Shown: piece after piece, positions 1-6,997 of the stretch | Layout of the letters: every line of letters begins with the position of its first letter | Position numbering within the stretch: position 1 is the first letter of the stretch | NCBI GenBank assembly: GCA_041477005.1 | Contig: JBGOUJ010000283.1 | Span: 1-9,457 of the forward strand | DNA: 9,457 nt | Source of the DNA: JBGOUJ01 sp041477005 | GTDB lineage: Bacteria > Acidobacteriota > Terriglobia > Bryobacterales > JACQDG01 | Direction: 5' to 3' | Program-made: the position numbers and the translations under genes | The notes under the pieces: generated by a model | What the model saw: only the letters and a program-made list of their open reading frames with translations | Database searches by the model: none | Told to the model about the DNA's origin: nothing

Positions 1-1696
1 ACAGGTTACCCTTCCTGTGCTCCTCTGCGATGTAGTCCGCCGCGCGAGCCGAGACAGCCATGATGGTGAGAGTCGGCTCATAACAACCCTGGGTAACGAA
101 AGCGGCCCCGTCGGTAACGAAAACATTCTTCACGTCATGCACCTGGTTGTAACGATTCAAAACACTCTTCTTTGGATCGTCTCCCATGCGCGCCGTCCCG
201 CACTCGTGAATGTTTTTGCCAAAGGCGCTCAGGTTCTCCCTAGGAGGCCTCGCGTTCTTCACTTTGAGGGCGTCGAGGACCTCACCTATCTCCTGCCGCA
301 TAGCTTTGGCCATGGCGTGCTCGTTCTCGCCATAGCTGGCATTGATATGGAGAATCGGTATGCCCCAGGCATCCCTTTTCTCCGGGTTGAGAGCGACATA
401 GTTGTCGTACCGCGGAAGGCACTCGCCCTGTGCGCCCATACCGAAGGAGTACGGAATCTCTTGCCGCACTTTGTTTCGCCATTCCTTGCCGAAGCCGGGA
501 ACGGAGGCAGCGTGCTGGTATAACTGCTGGCGGCTGTCCCCATCAAAGCGGTAGCCGCGCAGAAAATCATTGTTCCTCGGGCCCACCGCATTCACATATT
601 TGGGGATCAGGAAGCCGCACGGATTGCCAGTAGGCTCACGTTGCGAGCTCCGGAGCGAAGCCAGCTCCCCGCCCGCTCCTTGGACTGTAAAGTGATCCAT
701 CAGGTAGTGGCCCAGAACGCCGCTCGATCCTCCCACGCCGTTCGGGAAACGGCGCGATCTCGAATTCAGCAGTATGCGCGTGGATTCGAGAGCGGACGCA
801 GCCAGCACCACTACCTTCGCGCGCGCTTCGCGGTGAGCCTTGGTGGTGCGATCTATGTAATATACACCGGTCGCCCTGGCCTCGTTGCCCATCGTAACGT
901 GACTCACCACGGCATCGCTGATCAAGGTGAATCGACCCGTGCGAGCCGCTACGGGAAGCGTCACCGCTGGACTGTTGAAGTAAGAGGCGGTGTGGCACCC
1001 CCGCTCGCACTCGCCGCAATAGTGACAGGCGGGGCGGCCGTTGTGAGGCACGGTCAGATTGGCAACCCGGTCCGGCATCAGGCGCCAGCCGAACTGTTTC
1101 CCGATCACTTCCCTGGCGAAAACGCTGCCACAGGACAGATTCATGGGGGGCAGGAACTTGCCGTCCGGCATCTGCTCGAGCTTCTCGATGGAGCCGCTTA
1201 CGCCGATAAAACTTTCCACCTTGTCATAGTAGGGCTCCAGGTCCTTGTAGCTGATCGGCCAGTCTTCTCCGTATCCATCGCGGCTGGCCGCCTTGAATTC
1301 GTAGTCGCTGTACCGGTAACTCTCGCGCGCCCAGCAGAACGTTTTGCCGCCGACCTGACGGCCCCGAATCCACATGAACGGCTTGTCTATCGGGAAGGTA
1401 TAGGGATGCTCGGCATCTTTTACGAAAAACTGGTGGCCATATTCGGTGCACGCGTAAGCAAGACGTTGCACCGGCTGATCTACGAGCAGGGCCCTTTGAT
1501 CCCCAAAACCACGGTATTTGAGATGCCAAGGCCAGGCGTGTTCGGTGAAATCGCGACTGGGGGAGCAGGGCGGGCCAGCCTCAAGCATCAATACCTCCAT
1601 TCCTTGCTCGGTCAGCTCCTTCGCCACCCAACCTCCACTCGCTCCGGAGCCAACCACCAGTGCGTCATAGATTTTGCCCCGCTTACTCGGAGTCAT
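1..1696 (-). CDS. GMC-family FAD-dependent oxidoreductase (3' end cut by window edge)
   Basis: The reading frame is open from ATG 1696 to the left edge, giving 565 codons with no stop. The family is usually about this long, so only a few residues are probably missing. N-terminal Rossmann motif VVGSGASGG (residues 14-22) and the acidic end of strand 2 (LEAG, 38-41) bind FAD. A mid-protein cluster C224-x2-C227-x2-C230-x3-C234 resembles the Cys-rich segment that holds a 3Fe-4S cluster in FAD glucose and fructose dehydrogenases. The C-terminal GMC domain carries the catalytic His in HECGTARMG (H497). The second catalytic position, normally Asn or His before PTLTIMA, reads Glu (E540). The likely role is oxidation of a sugar or other alcohol, substrate unknown. 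A GGGAGG lies about 12 nt before the start, and an in-frame TAA directly precedes the ATG. By eye, codon use is less GC-rich than in the neighbouring asparagine synthetase. Family assignment is secure; substrate is not. Confidence 0.93.
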   Translation of the reverse strand, partial: MTPSKRGKIYDALVVGSGASGGWVAKELTEQGMEVLMLEAGPPCSPSRDFTEHAWPWHLKYRGFGDQRALLVDQPVQRLAYACTEYGHQFFVKDAEHPYTFPIDKPFMWIRGRQVGGKTFCWARESYRYSDYEFKAASRDGYGEDWPISYKDLEPYYDKVESFIGVSGSIEKLEQMPDGKFLPPMNLSCGSVFAREVIGKQFGWRLMPDRVANLTVPHNGRPACHYCGECERGCHTASYFNSPAVTLPVAARTGRFTLISDAVVSHVTMGNEARATGVYYIDRTTKAHREARAKVVVLAASALESTRILLNSRSRRFPNGVGGSSGVLGHYLMDHFTVQGAGGELASLRSSQREPTGNPCGFLIPKYVNAVGPRNNDFLRGYRFDGDSRQQLYQHAASVPGFGKEWRNKVRQEIPYSFGMGAQGECLPRYDNYVALNPEKRDAWGIPILHINASYGENEHAMAKAMRQEIGEVLDALKVKNARPPRENLSAFGKNIHECGTARMGDDPKKSVLNRYNQVHDVKNVFVTDGAAFVTQGCYEPTLTIMAVSARAADYIAEEHRKGNL

Positions 1697-1793
1697 TTAG
1701 TCGCTCGACCTCCCATCGGATGCCGCCCTGCTTGATATCTGTCGCCAGTTGGGGGCCACGGCTAAGGCGAGCTGGCCGCCAGGCCGGACGCTC
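1683..1793 (-). pseudogene. possible C-terminal remnant of a lost gene upstream of the GMC gene
   Basis: In the +1 frame relative to the asparagine synthetase there is an open stretch ending at TAA 1685-1683. Its last 25 codons, beyond the synthetase stop, read RGPQLATDIKQGG followed by IRWEVERLNDSE. This has protein-like composition and overlaps the GMC start by 14 nt, as translationally coupled partners often do. No start codon or upstream body is present, because the frame meets a TGA at 1796-1794 inside the synthetase gene. GMC genes of this type commonly sit behind a small partner gene such as gluconate 2-dehydrogenase subunit 3, so this may be the tail of such a partner, cut when the synthetase came to lie here. 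I do not recognise the tail as any specific family, and it may be chance. Confidence 0.3.
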
Positions 1794-3666
1794 TCACCGA
1801 CCCCTCGCCGTGAATGTTCTCGGTCACCCAGCGGCTGAGCACGTACAACGCCCAGGGACGGGACCAGTGCAGTTGTCCCTTGAGGAAGCCCTCCCACACC
1901 TCCCCGGCGGCCTTCGGTTCCCAGAGATCGCCGGCGCCGCGGCCGAGCGTCTCCTCCACGTGCTGGCGCCAGGGTCCCTTCAGCCACTCGGCGAAAGGCA
2001 GCGTGAAGCCCATTTTCTTTCGGGTGAAAACTTCCTCCGGCAGATATAGGCCGAAAGCCTGGCGCAGCCACAGCTTTTGTGCGCGCCCGAAGCCCTTCCG
2101 CCGGCCCGGCGTTGCCAGCAGGGCCGCCGCCAGCAAGTGGTCCACCAGCGGGACGCGAAGCTCGATCGAGTGGGCCATGCTCATCTGGTCGCTGTCGCGG
2201 AGCAGCGTGTTGGCCATGTAAGTGCGCGCCTCGAGCAGCGACACCTGGTTGAGCGGGTCCAGCGCCTCGGCTTCACCCAGGACCGCCGCCCGCCGCGAGT
2301 CAGCCAGCCGCTCCGCCTCGACCGATCGCTGGCCGGCGAGGCAGAGCTTCTCCACCTGCCGGGGAAAAAACAGCGTGCGCTGCGAAAAGTAAGGATGCTC
2401 CGCGAAGTTGCCGTCTTCAATGTACCGCCGCAGCTCGCTCGCCGCCGCGCCTTTCCACCTCGATATCGCCCGGCCGGCCAGAACGGCCAGCCTCGGCGCC
2501 CGTTGGGCCATTCGCTGGAGCGTTCGGAGGCCGGCCATCCGGCGGAAACTCGGGTAGCCCCCGAAAAACTCGTCACCGCCCAACCCGCTCAGCGCCACCG
2601 TGAAGCCCTCCCGCCGCGCCGCCTCGCAGATCACATAGGTACTGACCCCGCCTATGGTCGGCTGGTCCATACAGGAAACGGCCTCGGCCGCCTTGACCTG
2701 GGCTCCGGCCCCGTGCAGCCGGACCTCGTGGTGCTTGGCGCCGATGTGCGCGGCCACGCGGCGCGCATACTGCCCCTCGGAACAGAGGTCCTCGTCGAAC
2801 ACTACCGACATGGTGTGAACCCCGGCGCCCGCCTCCTGCCGCGCCAACAGCGACACCACGCTCGAATCCACTCCCCCGCTCAGGAGGACCACCACCGGCG
2901 CGTCACTGATGAGCTGCTGCTGGACGATCTCGCGCAGCATCGGCTCGACGTCGCGCTCGGAGCACTCCGCCTCGACCTCCGGCTCCGGGTAGCGCACGAT
3001 CTGGATCTTGCCGCCCGACCATCGCAGGGCGTGGCCGGGCAAGAGCGCGTAAACGCCGTCGATGATGGTGACCGGGTCCTGCAGGGCGCCGAAGCGCAAA
3101 TAATCCTCCAGGCCGCGGCGGCTCAACCGCGGCGGCGCCTCATCGGCGGCCAGCAGCCCGCGGATCTCCGAGCAGAACGCCAGGCCCTCGCCATCCCACC
3201 GGTAGTAGAGCGGCTTAATCCCCCACGGGTCGCGCACCAGCCACAGCTCGCGGCGGACCGGCTCCCACACCGCCGCGCCGAACATGCCCCGCCACTGGTC
3301 GACCGCCCTCAAACCGTACAGCGACCAGGACCGCAGCGCCACCTCGGTGTCGCACTGCGAGCGAAACCGGTCACCCGCCTGCCGCAGCTTCCGCCGCAGC
3401 TCGCGAAAGTTGTAGATCTCCCCATTGAACACGATGACGTTGCCGGTGGCCGGGTCGGCCATCGGCTGATGTCCCGCCGGAGAGAGATCCTGGATGGCCA
3501 GCCGCCGGCTTCCCAGCCAGACGCGCGACTCGGGCGAGCCGGAGATCTCGGCGCTGCAGACGCCGCAATCGTCCGGCCCGCGGTGCTCGATGGCCCGCAA
3601 CATGGTGGCGAGCTTCCCGTCACTGAACCGGTGCGCTGGCCCGCAATATCCCGCGATGCCGCACAT
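1762..3666 (-). CDS. asnB: asparagine synthase (glutamine-hydrolyzing), class II
   Basis: This 634-residue protein makes asparagine from aspartate, glutamine and ATP, or performs a related amidotransfer. It starts MCGIAGYCG, so Cys2 becomes the N-terminal glutaminase nucleophile once Met1 is removed, which fixes the start. Glutaminase-domain motifs follow in order: RRLAIQDL (54-61), NGEIYNF (81-87), DTEV (106-109) and DPWGIKPLYY (146-155). The C-terminal synthetase domain has the PPi loop SGGVDSS (263-269) and SGLGGDEFFGGY (360-371). Length is normal for the family and no key motif is missing. It is divergent from the oxygenase gene, with 39 bp between start codons, and ends 65 nt before the GMC start. 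Many AsnB paralogs serve in polysaccharide or natural-product tailoring, so the pairing with an oxygenase leaves a non-housekeeping role open; that is inference. Confidence 0.95.
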   Translation of the reverse strand: MCGIAGYCGPAHRFSDGKLATMLRAIEHRGPDDCGVCSAEISGSPESRVWLGSRRLAIQDLSPAGHQPMADPATGNVIVFNGEIYNFRELRRKLRQAGDRFRSQCDTEVALRSWSLYGLRAVDQWRGMFGAAVWEPVRRELWLVRDPWGIKPLYYRWDGEGLAFCSEIRGLLAADEAPPRLSRRGLEDYLRFGALQDPVTIIDGVYALLPGHALRWSGGKIQIVRYPEPEVEAECSERDVEPMLREIVQQQLISDAPVVVLLSGGVDSSVVSLLARQEAGAGVHTMSVVFDEDLCSEGQYARRVAAHIGAKHHEVRLHGAGAQVKAAEAVSCMDQPTIGGVSTYVICEAARREGFTVALSGLGGDEFFGGYPSFRRMAGLRTLQRMAQRAPRLAVLAGRAISRWKGAAASELRRYIEDGNFAEHPYFSQRTLFFPRQVEKLCLAGQRSVEAERLADSRRAAVLGEAEALDPLNQVSLLEARTYMANTLLRDSDQMSMAHSIELRVPLVDHLLAAALLATPGRRKGFGRAQKLWLRQAFGLYLPEEVFTRKKMGFTLPFAEWLKGPWRQHVEETLGRGAGDLWEPKAAGEVWEGFLKGQLHWSRPWALYVLSRWVTENIHGEGSVRASGLAASSP

Positions 3667-3705
3667 GGTGGATGCTCCATTATAGCCGTGCTAACCTTTT
3701 TTCTT
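3667..3705. promoter_or_regulatory. divergent asnB / oxygenase promoter region
   Basis: Only 39 bp separate the two divergent start codons. On the minus strand a perfect TATAAT lies at 3684-3679, just 12 nt before the asnB ATG. Transcription from it would begin roughly 5 nt before the ATG, giving a nearly leaderless message that would lose most of the GGAG at 3678-3675. No good -35 hexamer was found; an A6 tract sits upstream of the -10. On the plus strand the space before the oxygenase ATG is pyrimidine-rich (CCTTTTTTCTT) with no Shine-Dalgarno, and only a weak TATAGC (3681-3686). Assignment is by eye. Confidence 0.45.
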
Positions 3706-4701
3706 ATGGATGTCCCCCGGACCGCGGTCTGCCGGGAGCGCTTCACCGGCCCCGGCGCCTGGCGGCGATCGGATTTTCGGAGCCCCGGAGAATGGAACTA
3801 CCACCTCAGTCCTGAGACCGTGGCTGAGCTGGACTGCGCCCTGCGCTCGGTCCGCAGCCGGGGCAAAGACATCTCCACGATGACGGACGAGGATTTTCCT
3901 CTTCCTTCCTTCGCCGGGGATGCCGCGAGGCTGCTCCGCGAGGTCCAGGCCGGCCGCGGCTTTGTCGTGATCAAAGGCCTCCGCGTCGACCGGTACACCG
4001 CCGAAGAAGCCTGCTTCCTCTACTGGGGCATCGGCTCGTTTTTCGGCCGGACGCTCACCCAAAACGTCAAAGGCGACCGGCTTTACGCGGTGCGCGATGA
4101 AGGCTACAACCTCTCGCGGGATTACGGAACCGTGGGCGCCCGCTTCTCGAAGACCACTTCGGAATTGAACTTCCACACCGATTCCGCCCCCCTTTTCCAG
4201 GGCCGGACGCCGGACATCGTGGGCCTGCTGGCCCTGCAAACCGCCAAGTCCGGCGGCGAGACCGCCATCTTGAGCGCCCAGACCATCCACAACGTCATCC
4301 TGGAAGAACGTCCCGACCACCTCGATCGCCTCTACGCCCCCTATCACTTCGACCGCCGCGCCGAGCTGCCGCCCGGGGAGTCGCCGACCCTGTTCGCGCC
4401 GATCTTCACTTACAACGGCGGACTCCAGATCCGCCACTTCCCCTTCTACATTTACCGGGGGCCGGAGGTGACCGGCATCCCGCTTACCGCCGCCGACACC
4501 GCTCCACTCGAATTCCTTGACCGCGTCGCCGTGCGGCCGGAGCTGGCGATCACTTTCGCCATGGAGCGGGGCGACATCCAGTTGGTGAACAACACGTTCA
4601 TCCTGCACAGCCGCACGGCTTATGAGGATTACCCGGATCCCGATCGCCGCCGGCACCTGGTCCGCCTATGGCTGGAGGCAGGCGATTGCCGGCAAATGTA
4701 G
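3706..4701 (+). CDS. TauD/TfdA-family Fe(II)/2-oxoglutarate-dependent oxygenase
   Basis: This 331-residue protein uses Fe(II) and 2-oxoglutarate to hydroxylate or otherwise oxidise a substrate that the sequence does not identify. The facial triad is visible as H157-x-D159 in LNFHTDS and the distal H301 in ILHSRTAYED. R320 in HLVRLWLE is the expected 2-oxoglutarate carboxylate ligand. Other family-typical blocks are GRGFVVIKGL (83-92), LYWGIGSFFG (105-114) and SGGETAILS (182-190). The overall pattern is that of the clavaminate-synthase-like branch often annotated simply as TauD/TfdA dioxygenase. Start ATG 3706 leaves a normal family length. The frame stays open for about 1.6 kb upstream, but that part is antisense to asnB and is not coding. 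No Shine-Dalgarno precedes the start. Divergence from asnB suggests shared regulation; involvement in amino acid or natural-product tailoring is inference. Confidence 0.92.
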   Translation: MDVPRTAVCRERFTGPGAWRRSDFRSPGEWNYHLSPETVAELDCALRSVRSRGKDISTMTDEDFPLPSFAGDAARLLREVQAGRGFVVIKGLRVDRYTAEEACFLYWGIGSFFGRTLTQNVKGDRLYAVRDEGYNLSRDYGTVGARFSKTTSELNFHTDSAPLFQGRTPDIVGLLALQTAKSGGETAILSAQTIHNVILEERPDHLDRLYAPYHFDRRAELPPGESPTLFAPIFTYNGGLQIRHFPFYIYRGPEVTGIPLTAADTAPLEFLDRVAVRPELAITFAMERGDIQLVNNTFILHSRTAYEDYPDPDRRRHLVRLWLEAGDCRQM

Positions 4702-4782
4702 AAATTGAGAAATGAAAACCCGCAGGCCCGATCGCGCCAGACAGGACGTTTTCATTCCTCAATTCCTCCCTTTCTCAATTTC
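4701..4782 (+). repeat. AT-rich inverted repeat with two competing right arms; possible terminator region
   Basis: The left arm at 4701-4719 (GAAATTGAGAAATGAAAAC) starts in the oxygenase stop codon. It pairs at 17 of 19 positions with 4748-4766 across a 28-nt GC-rich loop. Its first 12 nt also pair perfectly with TTTCTCAATTTC at 4771-4782, so the two pairings exclude each other. A further GAAATTGAG at 4827-4835 could pair with 4774-4782. The location directly after a gene suits a termination or mRNA-end structure, but the loop is long and there is no clean U-tract after a GC-rich stem, so intrinsic terminator function is uncertain. Confidence 0.55.
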
Positions 4783-4846
4783 TTCTCAGGTGACTCACTT
4801 AGTACTCTCAGGGAAAATGCAGCGCGGAAATTGAGTGTTCTCCGAT

Positions 4847-4875
4847 TAGGCATCCGGGCACACCAGCCCTAGAAT
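4847..4875 (+). promoter_or_regulatory. candidate sigma70-type promoter for the CpaE-like gene
   Basis: TAGGCA (4847-4852, 4 of 6 to TTGACA) and TAGAAT (4870-4875, 5 of 6 to TATAAT) are separated by exactly 17 nt. Initiation near 4882 would give a leader of about 40 nt before ATG 4922. The upstream in-frame ATG at 4874 lies inside the -10 hexamer, which argues against it as the start. The intergenic stretch 4702-4921 otherwise holds only the inverted repeats described separately. Confidence 0.4.
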
Positions 4876-4921
4876 GTTCGAGGGGAGAGGCCCGCGCGAT
4901 GTGTACGCGCGGGGCGGCGAT

Positions 4922-6094
4922 ATGCTCAACTGCATTGTGGTCGGGCCAAACCGGTCGCTGGCCCGGGCCTTGCACGCCTTGTGCGCCGAGTTCGAGGACC
5001 TGTTCGTCTACAAGATCCTGGACGCTTTTCCCTCTCTTTTCGAGCTCGCCCGGCTTCTGAACCTGTTTGGCACCGAGGTCATTTTCCTGGAGATCGATTC
5101 CTCGGAGCGGGCGTTTGCGGTGGCCCGGGAGATTCGCGGTCTCCATCCCCAGACCGTCGTGGTCGGCTTTGCCGACAAATGCGAGCCGGAGCAGGCAGCC
5201 GAGGCAGCCCGCTCCGGCATCACCGAGATCCTGGTTTCACCCTTCGAGCCCGGGACCCTTCAGAAGTTGGTCGTCAAGGCGTTTGAGTCGCGCAGCCCAG
5301 GCACCTCTCAGAACGTGCTGGCGTTCCTGCCCGCCAAGCCCGGCGCCGGCGCCTCCACCATCGCCATCAACGTCGCCGGCGCGCTGGCCAACGAGCAGCA
5401 ACAGAACGTTTTGCTGATTGACGGCGACTTCCACTCGGGCGTGATCTCGCTGGTGCTGAACGTGGATCCGATCCAGACCGTGATAGACGCTCTCGAGAGC
5501 TCCCACGAGCTGAACGACAGCAAATGGCGCCATCGAACCGAGAAAGTCCACGGCTTCGACCTGCTGCCGATGCCCCAGATCAAGAGCCCGAGCCGGTTCC
5601 CTTCGTGGAATTATCACCGCTTGCTCAACTTCGTCCGAACGCGGTACGACACCGTCATCCTCGACATGCCGGAAATGCTCGACGCCGGGAACCAGGCCTT
5701 CATCAACCAGGCCAAAACGGTCTACATCGTCTGCACGCCGGAGAGCTCTTCGCTGTTTCTGGCCCACCGCCGCATCTACGAATTGAAGTCCTACGGCGTC
5801 GAGCGCGATCGCGTGGACATCATCCTCAACCGCTATCTGAAGAAGGACCAGCGCCTGGGCCAGATCGAGGCGATGCTCGGCCGCCAGGTCTCTGTCATCC
5901 TGCCCTACGATTCGCGTCACGTGCGCGACGCCACTCTCGGCGCCACATTGGTGGACCGCGGGTCCCCGATCGGCAAAGCCTTCTCCACCTTCGCAAGAAC
6001 GCTGACCGGCGCAGCCCCCAAGGGCGCAGCCCGGCCGGCGCAAGAGGAGAGCTTGCTGTCAATGTTTCGCAAGCGGGCCTGGCAGCACTCCTGA
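4922..6094 (+). CDS. CpaE/TadZ-like MinD-family P-loop protein with pseudo-receiver domain
   Basis: This 390-residue protein has two parts. Residues 1-125 look like a response-regulator-type domain (LNCIVVGPN at 2-10, VIFLEIDS at 53-60) in which the usual phospho-acceptor region reads Glu, as in the atypical receivers of CpaE/TadZ. Residues 131-370 form a MinD/ParA-type domain. Its deviant Walker A is PAKPGAGASTIAIN (137-150), with a signature Lys (K139) but Ala-Ser-Thr in place of GK[ST]. VLLIDGDFHSG (163-173) is the Walker A' strand and VILDMPE (245-251) the Walker B. CpaE relatives localise pilus or secretion machinery at the cell pole, but no pilus genes are in view. ATG 4922 is preferred over in-frame ATG 4874 because GGGGCGG precedes it and the predicted promoter -10 covers the earlier one. 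The C-terminal tail (about 371-390) is polar and not conserved-looking. Confidence 0.82.
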   Translation: MLNCIVVGPNRSLARALHALCAEFEDLFVYKILDAFPSLFELARLLNLFGTEVIFLEIDSSERAFAVAREIRGLHPQTVVVGFADKCEPEQAAEAARSGITEILVSPFEPGTLQKLVVKAFESRSPGTSQNVLAFLPAKPGAGASTIAINVAGALANEQQQNVLLIDGDFHSGVISLVLNVDPIQTVIDALESSHELNDSKWRHRTEKVHGFDLLPMPQIKSPSRFPSWNYHRLLNFVRTRYDTVILDMPEMLDAGNQAFINQAKTVYIVCTPESSSLFLAHRRIYELKSYGVERDRVDIILNRYLKKDQRLGQIEAMLGRQVSVILPYDSRHVRDATLGATLVDRGSPIGKAFSTFARTLTGAAPKGAARPAQEESLLSMFRKRAWQHS

Positions 6095-6175
6095 CACCTC
6101 ACCGCCAACGCAGGCCAGGAAAGAATCGGCCCTTGGAGCGGAAATTGGAATCCGGAAAGCGTATCATAGAGCGGA

Positions 6176-6997
6176 ATGACGCTCGGCAAGCTTCTTTTGG
6201 GGATGGCCTGTGGAGCCGGCCTGCTGGCCGGCCAATCCGCGCGGCGCATGCCGAACGAGCAAGCCATCGCCCAGGGCCGCGAAATCTACAACCGCTCCTG
6301 CACCATTTGCCACGGCCTGGAGGGCGCCGCCGGCGACCGCGGCCCGGCGCTGACCGGCGGGCGGCGCTATCTACGCTCGACCGATAAGGAACTCTCCAGC
6401 GCCATCCAGTCCGGCATCCCCGGCACAGCCATGCCCCCTTCCGGCCTGCCGGCCGACGATATCCAGAGGGTGGTCGCCTACATCCGCAGCCTGCGCGCCA
6501 CTGCCTCCGACCGGGCCGTTGCCGGCGACGTGGCGCATGGCCAGGAGACCTTTTGGGGCAAGGGCGGCTGCGGTGGCTGCCACATGATCCGCGGCCGCGG
6601 CGGCATCACCGGTCCCGACCTCTCGAACATCGGCGGCGAGCGAACCTTAGGCGCCCTGCGCAACGCCTTGACCAAGCCTCGCCCGCGCATCCCGCGCGGC
6701 TACCAGCCGGTCGAGGTCGTGACCAGCGACGGCCGCAGCCTCACCGGCATCGTCAAGAACGAAAACAATTACTCCGTGCAGCTCCTCGATTCCGACAGCA
6801 AGCTGCAACTGTTCGCCCGCGACGAGCTGCGCCGGGTCACCTACAAGAGCGAATCCCTCATGCCCAGCAACTACGACCAGCGGCTCTCGCCCTCGGAGTT
6901 CCAGGACCTGCTGGCCTTCCTGAGCCGCCAGGCGATCCGCAAGGGCAGCGGCCCGCAGCGGCGTCCCAGCGACGACGACGACGACGACGACCCATGA
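6176..6997 (+). CDS. secreted cytochrome c with two CxxCH motifs
   Basis: This 273-residue exported electron carrier has an N-terminal hydrophobic stretch (residues 4-19) ending near GQSA, which suits a Sec signal peptide. The first cytochrome c domain has C42-TI-C45-H46, with likely axial Met86 in GTAMPPSG. A second module begins with C132-GG-C135-H136, then GPDLSNIGGERT, GYQPVEVVTSDGRSLTGIV and SLMPS (M229 as candidate ligand). That order matches the putative heme-binding domain (TIGR02603 type) common in Planctomycetes, Verrucomicrobia and Acidobacteriota. The tail is seven Asp and a Pro (266-273). Its stop overlaps the next start as ATGA, so the two genes are almost certainly co-translated, and this is the probable electron acceptor of the PQQ enzyme. 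The 81-nt gap after the CpaE-like gene holds only a weak TATCAT (6162-6167) and no clear terminator. Confidence 0.92.
   Translation: MTLGKLLLGMACGAGLLAGQSARRMPNEQAIAQGREIYNRSCTICHGLEGAAGDRGPALTGGRRYLRSTDKELSSAIQSGIPGTAMPPSGLPADDIQRVVAYIRSLRATASDRAVAGDVAHGQETFWGKGGCGGCHMIRGRGGITGPDLSNIGGERTLGALRNALTKPRPRIPRGYQPVEVVTSDGRSLTGIVKNENNYSVQLLDSDSKLQLFARDELRRVTYKSESLMPSNYDQRLSPSEFQDLLAFLSRQAIRKGSGPQRRPSDDDDDDDP
6971..6991 (+). repeat. (GAC)7 trinucleotide repeat encoding poly-Asp
   Basis: Seven tandem GAC units encode the Asp tail of the cytochrome and end 2 nt before the ATG of the PQQ dehydrogenase. The repeat fills the region where a Shine-Dalgarno would normally sit. Changes in copy number would lengthen or shorten the acidic tail without shifting frame. 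Confidence 0.95.

Noticed and set aside
641..1735. 364-codon plus-strand open frame
   Set aside because: It lies opposite the GMC gene, whose minus-strand translation is fully family-like throughout. The plus-strand frame has no recognisable motif.
2077..3705. 1.6 kb plus-strand open frame running into the oxygenase
   Set aside because: It is antisense to the intact asparagine synthetase, and its translation is Arg/Leu/Ala-rich with no domain. The oxygenase homology begins only after ATG 3706.
3691..4656. 321-codon minus-strand open frame
   Set aside because: It is the shadow of the oxygenase, which has the full HxD...H...R motif set on the plus strand.
4701..4766. Clear intrinsic terminator for the oxygenase gene
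   Set aside because: The stem is AT-rich with two mismatches and a 28-nt loop, and no U-tract directly follows a GC stem. It is kept as a repeat only.
4874..4921. Earlier in-frame ATG for the CpaE-like gene
   Set aside because: It has no Shine-Dalgarno, overlaps the predicted -10 hexamer, and the added residues are not family-like.
5237..6043. 268-codon minus-strand open frame
   Set aside because: It is antisense to the CpaE-like gene and has no domain features of its own.
6553..6993. In-frame upstream extension of the PQQ dehydrogenase
   Set aside because: It overlaps the cytochrome in another frame and reads as Arg/Pro-rich shadow sequence. The signal peptide starts at ATG 6994.
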